From the NCBI RefSeq assembly GCF_963678975.1, contig NC_089274.1:44794075-44858074 (forward strand): a stretch of 64,000 bases of DNA. Direction: 5' to 3'. Origin of the DNA: Dysidea avara (taxonomy: Eukaryota; Porifera; Demospongiae; Dictyoceratida; Dysideidae). Under the pieces are notes generated by a model. It was not told the origin of the DNA, did no database searches, and saw nothing but the letters and a program-made list of their open reading frames with translations. The translations under genes and the position numbers were made by a program. Shown piece by piece: positions 56,000 through 64,000 of this stretch; position 1 is the stretch's first letter, and each line of letters starts with the position of its first letter.

Positions 56000-58900
56000 A
56001 TGCGTATAAAAGCCTCACTAGTCACAATGCTACTTTAATAATTTACGATACTTGGTCCAAGCTAAATTACCAGTATTTCTGGTCAACTTTAAATAGCGAA
56101 CTGAAGTGTACCATAATAGGTACAGTAACACATGTATGTAGCTACAAGTAGACAGTTGTTAACGATATTGAGGGGCAAGACTCTGTAAGCTATTAGCGAT
56201 GTTTTAAAATCATGTTATTAGTATCTCAATAACGAGAAATATGAGCATATGTGGTTTCCTACATCTTCATTTTTCACTCTGCTCAGGGGTTTCTGCAGCT
56301 CTGTGCATTCTGTACAATTTCCTTCTAACATTCCTACACTGTCTAACATCATCAGTAGTGTCTCTATCGTTGTCAGCCATGGTTCATATCTTCCATTAAC
56401 AGAAACTGGTAGCAACACGAGGTACAACAACACAAGGTTTTATACCAATGCACGTGCTAAGTCAGGAAGTCACGGTGGCATTTACGATGACAACAAATAA
56501 AAAAGTCCAGTAATCTATCCCGTTTAACTTCATGTACTGAGCAATAACTGACAGTACAAACAAGGAAGTCCAGTAATCTACACCATTAATTTCATTCCAT
56601 TTTATGTATTATCAAAGCTGCATACAGCAAGTATGCCAAACCAACCAGTACAATTGAGCCCTGGGGTGTGCAAAGACTACATGTGGGAGTGAAAAAGTAG
56701 GCTCAACTATGGGGTGAACTAGACAGAGGAATACATAATGGTAGTTTACAAAAGCACACAAATCATCACCTGGCAACTGAGTTTATGACCAAAGCAATGA
56801 AAAATAGGAATTGCTAGATGAAACACTGACAATAAGTCATCACAAGAGTTTGCCTGCATCATTGACTTAGAATACAAATATTGTAAATGAATTAATCCAG
56901 CAAACCTGAAGGTGCTTTTGTAGTGTACAAGACACATCGTACAACAGTTTAATGTCATGGCTTGGAAACAATTGTTGCAAACAGTGCATCATGTACACTG
57001 CATAACTAATCCTGTTAGTGTATATTTAATACAAATGAATATCATTCAAATTCTACACCACATTACTACCTTTCTCCGTGAAATAGATTAAAGAATCTCA
57101 ATGGAACTTCATGACGGCAAATACTTCCCATAACAGCAGTTTCATCTAATGCTTTGTATCGTTTGCTAGATCGCAACTCATTTCCAGCTAAAAAGTTATT
57201 ACACAAACCCTACAAACCAAGTAAATGCATATAGCATGATTCGAGAGTCATTCACATACTTGTGAACTTGAGTTGCGTGATTGACTATGAGATGACACAA
57301 AAGCATTCACCTCATCCTGAGGTTCAAATACCATTTTTCCACTAAGTGGACCCTGAACACTTTTGCCAGCTGACTTTTTCCGACAAAGGCCAAATATGGC
57401 ATCTATTGACACTGTCACTGCTCCACTTTCCTACATGTCCAACCAAAATTAAAGAATAAGCGAAAGGTTAAATTTTATTTCATATGTACATAATTCTACA
57501 ATAATGCACTACACAATCCACACAGATATTTGCAAATGGCATTTGTACCGTAGAACAAGCTGGGCATGAGTGATCTAATGGAGTTACATGTATTCCCTCT
57601 AAAGTTTGGAGGCGTCTCCGGAAATGCCTGCAGATCAATACAATACATAATCTTGGATTCTTACAATAATGCATTGCTTATTAAGGTAATGCATACGACC
57701 ATTAACAATTTTCTTTCCCACTGCCCAAAAGAACTCATTTGTAAACAACAAGATATGTGTCCTATTGCTATGCTTATAAACACTGTACTGTGTAACTACA
57801 AGAATTTCTTCTTTCGATTGCAATCAGCAAAAGTGTACATAATTTTTTTTTTACTTTGTAAGTTTGTCTCTACATATTTTTCTTTCTCAGTTTGTAGGAG
57901 CTACTTTGGTGAAGGAGTAATAAGCAGCCAGTTAATTCTTCAGCCTCCGTGTCATATGATCAGAAACCAGTATATGATTTAACATTCAGGAGCTATCCAT
58001 CACCAATCAGGGAATAGAAAATAATATTTGCACTTGCCAATTAGCATGCCCCATTCATTTAGTGGAATGTACCACCAAATACAGCTAAGCATGGCTATGT
58101 TCTCTCCGATTATATAATTTACTGAATGGTAGCCAAATAGCTGCTGCTACATAATGCCGTACCTACGTTTTTCTTCAGAAATCATATATAGCTATAACTG
58201 AATTAAATTAGACTTTTGAATAATGTAAGATTATAAATTTCATCTAACACTTCCTCCAACAATTTAAAAGTGGAAAAACAGTATGCAGAATTTATTAATG
58301 TACCTGTACTCTTCAAATGAATCAATCAATACCGGATACAGATTGCATGGCATCTAATAAATTATAAATTACATAGCTTAATCTACTATGTAAACATAAT
58401 AACACAGCACACTAATTTATGTCCATGTATAAAGTAATTAAGGTAACACTATCTGTGCTGGACTTGCCTAACAGATATGTGGAATTGTCTAACTACAACG
58501 CCTTTGATGCGGATAGTCCTAAATGCCCCAAATTGTGGTATTGTGTTTAGTGGAGCATGCAAAATACTCATATTCTACAGTGGTATACATTCCTTTTAGT
58601 GCAGAAGGCAAACTGGCTCACCTTTTATTTCCAGTGCACAGAGATGCAATAATTACAATTACCTCTTGAGTACAGGGCAGAAAGAAAGCTTACAGACACT
58701 GTTTAAGATGCTCCCCATCCAACTATTTTTTAAAAGCTAGTAGTGTTACATTGCAGGTGCTAGAATTCCGCATACACATTCCTTATCACAACAGATGCAT
58801 TGGCAGAATATGTTGAGAAGTGTACTAATAATGCTACATAACTACTTTAGTCTGATATAATAAGAATTTTATTCGACCCTGTACATGTATCACTACTACA

Positions 58901-59973
58901 TATACACACTGTACTTACATAGATCCCTGAAAAAATGTGAGTTAAAAATAATTGCACATTAGTGTAGTAGTGCTCTTTTATACCTATATGAATAAATTTC
59001 ACATACTTTAATCAGTTTCTTTGTCACCAAATAGGACCATGCTTGTGTAAAGTCCTGTACTGCTACATGGCACTCAAGCAACAGTGCTTCAAGGAGATCC
59101 ATAAATTCAAATGTAAAGGCTACTTGGGGATAGACAGGAGTTCCAGGCCAGTAATTAAATCCAATCAATTTGAGTGCATCACACTTACAGGAGCAAAATG
59201 GAAAATTCAAAACACGTGGAGATCCTGTATGAAGAAATACTTGAGGTTTTTGTGTGAGCAATCATCTTTTGCTGAATTCTTGCCACAAAATTTCTAAAGT
59301 AAGCCTGACATTAACATAACAAAATTGTGACCTTATTTTGGAAAACCTATACCTTTTGACACAATGGTAAACATTTTTGTAATACTTTAAAATGGTAATA
59401 CCTCACCAGCCTTGGTAACTATGCAAGTGAAATTTTCCCTGAAGATGGAGGCTTTAATGCCCTTTCAGAGCATCTACAGTATAAGGAGCTCCCTGTAGGA
59501 GTTCTTGTCATTTTAAATAGGTTTTTTCATGAGTAGCCATTGCTGTATCACAAGTCCTCACAAATGCACTTTGATATGCTCACAGAAACCCGTCTCTAGA
59601 AAGCAAACCCGACAAGTTTTAAGATAAAGTTAGTGTAAAATTGTTAGCTGCCAGACAGTGTAGCCATCTCGTTCTGGTGTTATCTCAAAACTTGTTTATA
59701 TGCCAAAAAGGTAGGTTTTCCAAAATCAGGTGTTTGATTTGGAAAATGTAGTATTGCAAAGATCTGCCCAAAATTTGCTAAGTAACATTGAATTGCAATA
59801 TGGGATACATGCCAGTATTTTAAATAAAAGTTCCATTATTACATATGTGCTACTTAGCTGTTTATTGGTTATATAAATAGCATACTACATACCTTCAACA
59901 CTAAAACATACAATGCTTCTCCTTGTTATATTCTCACAGCATGGCTTTGGATCAAGCACAATGCCATCAGGCA

Positions 59974-60310
59974 CACTGTGAAAAAGGTGGGATATAAGAT
60001 GGTATTTCCAGTGGCTTATTGAATACAAATAAGCCTTAATATAAATCCTGTATTATACTCATGTTATACTTTAGTATAATCCATACTATACTATTACATA
60101 TATGGTTTCAGTTTATTTACCACATTACCTGAAATAGCTTATATCTAGTATAATGTCCACGCTATACCATCACATATATGGTTTCAGTATGTTTAACACA
60201 GTAACTAAAGCCTTACATGTGATTGTTAGTATAATACAGATTATATCAAGCTTTTTTGTATTCAATAAGCCACTGGAAATACCATCTTATATCCCTCATT
60301 TTTCACAGTG
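59974..60310. mobile_element. CACTA-type MITE inside transposase exon 2, possibly spliced as an intron
   Basis: TIRs begin CACTGTGAAAAA on both ends (about 60 bp nearly perfect), with the 3-bp duplication gca (59,971-59,973; 60,311-60,313), as expected for CACTA/EnSpm. Precise removal restores the exon in frame (PLELPDG). Alternatively, on the minus strand the element supplies CACT|GTGAAA as donor and TTTTTCACAG|TG as acceptor. Splicing would leave 9 extra nt and keep the frame. Confidence 0.85.
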
Positions 60311-60899
60311 GCAGTTCAAGTGGCTGAAAATAACCATCCTATTGGTACATTTATATTATAAAGGTAAATTACTAAGCATGTTTCTATATCTACCTCCCAA
60401 ACTTCCACAAAATGGTGAAACAATGAATGTTGGTGCATATCAATAGCACATTGCTTACAGTAAATCATAAGAGGTCCGCACTGATCACATTTCACTATGC
60501 CTCTAGATTTATCACATATAGTGCAATCCAATAGTGGTTCACTCATATTCATAATAACTCCATTTAAGGCAACACTTTGGACGATTTGCCATTTTTCAGC
60601 TGCTTTTTGCTTCCTCTTTGTGTGAGCTGTTTGCTGCTCTGTATCTGGTTGATCATCATAACATGTGCCTTCATTATTTTCATCTAGTATTTGGTCAGAT
60701 GAATCATCAGTGTTAAAGTGACACTCTTCAACAAGTGGAGGATCGCTGAAACTTCTAACAGGTGCTTTAATGTGCTTTATTTTACATCTCTTAGCAACAC
60801 TAACAAGTGTTAGAGGAATACTTTTCCTCTTTATAATAGTCTTCCTTGGATTCATTGCTCATACATACATGTATCTAGCTAGATCAACTATATAAATCC

Positions 60900-61823
60900 C
60901 AGCATGTACATGCCAGTACAAAGTTTGGTAAAATGCCACCTAAAATCAACAAAAATAACACAATTATACCAATACCCATGTTTCTTAGCTACAGGCACCA
61001 AAGATATATCAAGGTTTTTAGGCCCTTTCAATTTCAGCATTTGGATGGATGATTACAGCCTCTGATCCATAAGCTGAAAGTAAACAAGGACTAGACAAAA
61101 TCTCCAGAAAGGGGTGGCTTCTTTAGTTTCAAGCTTTTGGAAGTTTTTTATTCTACACTGTATGAGCAAAAAGTGTGTACTAAATTAGAGTTTTACATGA
61201 TTGTAGTATAATGAGTAGTTTAGTTGTTAATGCTTCGATTAGCATGCCAAAGTAAAGTAGCCACCACATCCGTCCCCCCCCCCGATCAGCTCCTGTAACT
61301 TTCCTACATTTTCCTATTTTCAACAGGAGCAGCTAGGGTAGGGGAAGCAGACGACAGTTGGGGTTGTTACCTAAAGAAAAATAACTAGTCCAGATATTAT
61401 TCCATGTAACTTTAGTTACAGATAAGTTTGTAAAAGTAACCACTAAGAGCTTTAAATTTAATACTGTTATACTCATTACTAAGGAATATAAGAACAAGTG
61501 GCTCTACCTTCAGAAGTAACTTATAGTAGCTAAACTAGCAAGGGTTTCCACTGTGAAAAATTAAAGTCAGTATTTCTTTATAATCACTGAGTATGATTTT
61601 TAATATGCAAAAGACAAATGTGAACCCACAAGAAACATGGTTCATAGTTACACAATGAAGCTTATAAATTAGTGCTTTTGTCAAAAAGTGATGAAATAAT
61701 AATCGCATGCGATTATTGTTCAAATGGTGGGATGAGCTGTTGTAAGCTACTAATGCTAAGGCTACGCCATTATAAAGACACTCACACAATTTCTGTACAT
61801 TCCAAAACATGCTTAAGTACCAT
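60900..61823. other. Upstream of transposase start, no gene seen
   Basis: Presumed promoter side of the transposase gene. Polymorphic-looking C8-10 run near 61,275. No exon recognised. Confidence 0.4.
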
Positions 61824-62281
61824 CAAGAGTTCATAATATATATACTGAGGAGAGTATTCTACTCCCATATACCCCTGTAGAAGGGTGTATCATAAAGTGA
61901 TAATGCAATACTTCCAAGTTCTTCCAATTCTTTTTGTAAAACTAATGATGTCATTAATCAAACATAATATCGATTGTACGTGTGCCTAACAATGTCGCTA
62001 GCAACCGAACTAACTCTACTTCCCAGCACTTCTCACTGGACTACAAGCACAGGTTCATGGTGTAGACAAACAAAATGGACGTTTCTTGAAAGTTCATTCG
62101 CGAATACAGCAGGTTCTGAGCTTCACTTGTGTAGTAAGGCATTGATTCGTGTGCTTTTATGGCTTCTTGTATGTCACAAACCACAACATCTTGTCGTTAC
62201 AGCTTCACTTTACGATACACCCTTCTACAGGGGTATATGGGAGTAGGATACTCTCCTCAGTATATATATTATGAACTCTTG
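61824..62281. mobile_element. MITE, 458 bp, ~75-bp TIRs, 7-bp TSD
   Basis: TIRs CAAGAGTTCATAATATATAT and complement, nearly perfect for 75 bp (through CCCCTGTAGAAGGGTGTATC). Flanked by gtaccat on both sides (61,817-61,823; 62,282-62,288). Interior non-coding. Confidence 0.85.
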
Positions 62282-62288
62282 GTACCAT

Positions 62289-62677
62289 TAATTTGTGATT
62301 GTTCACAACTACTACTAACAGCTAACAGTCACATGTGACCACATCTCATCACTTTATGATGAAGCATTAAGCCTTTGTTGCACAACTAGAAACCAATTTT
62401 AGTCTTGTTTTTTGTGAACTTGTGTTTGTCTTTTGAATAACAATGAGTAGCTATTAGTTACCAAGAAATACTGACTTAATTTTCACTTCGAATATTTGCC
62501 TCACACTGTTCCACCCATTGAGCTATTTCTGGTATACTCTTTCTTCCACTCTCTTCAGAGCAAAGAGACTGAGAGGAGACTGTAGCTTTCAGTGTAGTGT
62601 AGTGTTGTACTTGGTTCCACAGTTCCATGTCAAAGTCAGTGAGTCACGAGTCACGAACCAAATACAATTATAGCTAA
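62289..62677. other. Right subterminal region of giant element, no gene seen
   Basis: No exon recognised. Confidence 0.4.
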
Positions 62678-62973
62678 TGCACCTATCAATGTTATCCCCC
62701 TCAGGGCGCAGTGGGGAAAATGGTGGGGATTTGACTTTTGGAAAAATCAAATTCTCCACCCATGGGGTAACAACTGGTGGTCAAACCTCCATGCAGTATG
62801 GCTGTAGCTAATACATTTTAGGAAACAGGTTAATTCTTATAGCTTGCAAGCTAAAATTTCGAATGGTCAAATGCCCCACTAGTGGGACAAAATTTCTGAT
62901 CAAATCGGGCCAAAATCCCCCACTAGCTAATCCCCTGGGAGGGGGGTAGTGGGGCTTAACATTGATAGATGCA
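62678..62973. mobile_element. Harbinger-like MITE, 296 bp
   Basis: TIRs TGCACCTATCAATGTTA and TAACATTGATAGATGCA with the 3-bp duplication taa on both sides (62,675-62,677; 62,974-62,976). C- and G-rich interior (CCCCCTCAGGGCG, CCCCTGGGAGGGG). Confidence 0.75.
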
Positions 62974-63120
62974 TAAGCTCTTCATTATTATACGTAGCTA
63001 TGTGTAGAGCTGTTTAAATGTTTACAATAAACTTACTTGCCAGGTGGTGACTGCTTTACACGGGTCGGTGGTTCACTCGGACAGGACCAATGTGGGCGAT
63101 GATACGTGCACGGATACCTC

Positions 63121-63267
63121 AGGGACTCGACCGACTAGTTTGCTCTTATAATAAGCTAAATATAGGATTAATACGGTAGCAATATATTGCAATATGGTCA
63201 GGTTATAACCCATTAAGAAAAACAATTTCCCAGTTTATATCCTGACATTTACTGCGAGAAGCGGGTG
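63121..63267 (-). repeat. Right TIR of giant KDZ element
   Basis: Complement matches 37,987-38,155; the terminus is GAGAAGCGGGTG, followed by tttgtat. Confidence 0.9.
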
Positions 63268-63276
63268 TTTGTATTT

Positions 63277-63570
63277 CAAGGGGGTGTCACTCCAATACTG
63301 TACTACGATCTGCGACCGCGGTCAAAGCTAAAGGTCAATAAACAAGGCCGATTTTTCGCGACGAAGAACAACGGTCAAACTGTTTTCCCAGCACGGTCAA
63401 AGCTTCGCGAGTAAGTAGTGCACGAAAATATAGCGAAAATAAACGGAACCAGGTCCATGGTCAAGACAAAAATTCGATGAAAGTCAACGGTCAAAATCGA
63501 AAATCGATCTTGACCAGCTTTGACCGCGGTCGCAGATCGTAGTACAGCCTATTGGAGCGACACCCCCTTG
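63277..63570. mobile_element. TIR element (CAAGGGGGTGTC), 294 bp, beside the giant element
   Basis: TIRs CAAGGGGGTGTCACTCCAAT and complement ATTGGAGCGACACCCCCTTG, continuing inward over GCGACCGCGGTCAAAGCT. Flanked by tattt on both sides. Interior rich in CGGTCAA motifs in both orientations. It inserted 9 bp past the giant element's end, overlapping its target duplication. Confidence 0.8.
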
Positions 63571-64000
63571 TATTTTGCAACTGTGTGGTTTGTCACGCTG
63601 CAGGTGGTCCCCCGCCGCAAGTGGTCCGGCCGGACCAACTACCGCGCCTCAAGTAGTCCGGCCGGACCATGTAAAGTTGCTGCAGATGGTCCCCCAAAGA
63701 AATCTTCACTATCAGCTTCCCAGTCCAACGTCTTGATCAAAACGCACTAAATACGAGTCCTGAAGCAGTGAAGCGAAATTTGAGTAATGCATGACCTATT
63801 CTTAAACATATAATTCTGAACATTGCATTGTTTTGCAGTTGCACGTGGTCCTTAATTCGTGTAACGTCTTGTGGGCACCAGCGTCCCGGCCTTTCGATCC
63901 CCCTTTCAAAAATACTAACAAAACAAACTCTAATACTGAGTAATAGAGCAGCCAGTCAAATAGAACAGTCACCACTATATATGACATAGCTCAAGTTAGT
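63571..64000. other. Right flank with GC-rich palindromes, no gene seen
   Basis: Contains two CCGGCCGGACCA palindromes (TGGTCCGGCCGGACCA at about 63,623) and a cluster of the dispersed motif at about 63,927-63,973. An open frame at 63,520-63,750 crosses the end of the TIR element and is probably not a gene. Confidence 0.4.

Larger units (their letters stand above)
50951..60855 (-). pseudogene. KDZ-superfamily transposase, ~17+ exons plus mini-exon array, inactivated
   Basis: Exons on minus: 60,855-60,394; 60,323-59,893 (split by a MITE); 59,224-59,007; 58,353-58,304; 57,627-57,549; 57,430-57,260; 57,209-57,070; 57,011-56,906; 56,865-56,770; 54,450-54,281; 54,224-54,135; 54,058-53,987; 53,934-53,868; 53,812-53,541; 53,385 to about 52,980; array 52,623-51,505; last 51,105-50,951. 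KDZ hallmarks in order: Cys cluster (CDQCGPLMIYCKQCAIDMHQ, LFHHFVEVWE), FCSCKCDALKLIG with YWPGTPVYPQVAFTFEF, SCPAC, VSIDAIFGLCRKKSAG, YKALDETAVMGSICRHEVP, NLFHGERISYAVY, LLYDVSCTLQKHL, AIPIFHCFGHKLSCQ, GLSDGEGMERMWSFL and a coiled coil (~RSLEEIALLKDEMRNC). It ends in an acidic tail (SDDDEVLYND, DDETDSDD). Broken: in-frame TAG at 53,658-53,656. A short exon between 56,770 and 54,450 (phase 0 to 2) was not found, and the exon end near 52,980 is unresolved. Confidence 0.85.
37987..63267. mobile_element. Giant KDZ-type DNA transposon, 25.3 kb
   Basis: Left TIR 37,987-38,155 (CACCCGCTTCTCACAGTAAA...) and right TIR 63,121-63,267, whose complement starts CACCCGCTTCTCGCAGTAAA, align over ~150 bp at about 90% identity, apart from a ~13-bp extra stretch in the left copy. 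Both ends are bordered by tttgtat (37,980-37,986; 63,268-63,274), a 7-bp direct repeat consistent with a target duplication. The interior carries two convergent multi-exon genes, an HMG-box/GTF2I-like protein (42,622-48,662) and a KDZ-superfamily transposase (60,855-50,951), plus later insertions. KDZ transposases are known to drive large TIR elements in fungi and animals; the combination here is my reading. Confidence 0.85.

Noticed and set aside
54765-56018. Frames with 6-residue peptide repeats (ATNSIAK type)
   Set aside because: Produced by the 18-bp subterminal DNA repeats of a TIR element; present on both strands.
57566-57982. 138-codon plus-strand frame opposite the transposase
   Set aside because: Overlaps a transposase exon and intron on the other strand, AT-rich, no recognisable features.
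58920-58935. 8-nt micro-exon (GGATCTAT) in the transposase
   Set aside because: Good splice signals on both sides, but exon 59,224-59,007 (phase 0) joins 58,353-58,304 (phase 0) directly; including it breaks the frame.
1-64000. tRNA, rRNA, snRNA genes, bacterial operons or promoters
   Set aside because: No cloverleaf, conserved rRNA block or operon-like gene spacing was seen by eye; a covariance-model scan could still find a small RNA.

Overview
The window is eukaryotic, AT-rich and dominated by repeats. Genes are split by GT..AG introns, from 40-51 bp up to 9.7 kb, and there is no operon structure. A nuclear copy of mitochondrial DNA reads TGA as Trp and AGA/AGG as Arg at conserved positions of ND5 and COX3. 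That code excludes bilaterian mitochondria and fits sponges, cnidarians or placozoans. Together with the KDZ-type transposase, the small introns and the repeat style, I favour a demosponge; this is inference, with no database check.

Layout. 1-0.6 kb: a broken C-terminal piece of a reverse-transcriptase-type retroelement. 0.7-10.6 kb: a roughly 9.9-kb block bounded by ~175-bp inverted repeats, holding two near-perfect 330-bp palindromes, two arrays of a 31-bp satellite and three ~830-bp repeat units, with no gene I can defend. 11.3-37.9 kb: three minus-strand SLC15/POT-like (proton-coupled oligopeptide transporter) gene copies. They are a 5' exon (12.3-13.2 kb), a clear pseudogene (20.4-23.0 kb) cut by a Harbinger-like MITE, and a longer copy (25.6-37.9 kb) whose 9.7-kb intron is packed with miniature elements. 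Between them lie a nested inverted-repeat/LINE/hAT stack (15.0-17.3 kb) and many MITEs.

37,987-63,267: the main discovery. A 25.3-kb unit has ~150-170-bp terminal inverted repeats starting CACCCGCTTCTC and is flanked by the direct repeat tttgtat. It holds two convergent multi-exon genes: on plus, an HMG-box protein with a GTF2I-like domain (42,622-48,662); on minus, a KDZ-superfamily transposase (60,855-50,951). Both genes contain, in sense orientation, the same 108-bp tandem repeat, in which each unit is a 57-nt phase-1 mini-exon plus a complete 51-nt intron. The plus-strand array carries a chimeric ND5/COX3 mitochondrial insertion. The transposase exon 2 carries a CACTG-type MITE whose ends provide GT and AG so that splicing it out would keep the frame. 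I read the whole as a giant two-gene DNA transposon, now partly decayed (in-frame stop in the transposase).

An 11-bp palindromic core (CTCTAWTAGAG) recurs throughout the window, in several unrelated repeat families and in unassigned sequence. No tRNA, rRNA or CRISPR was found. All exon boundaries were read by eye from splice consensus and phase.
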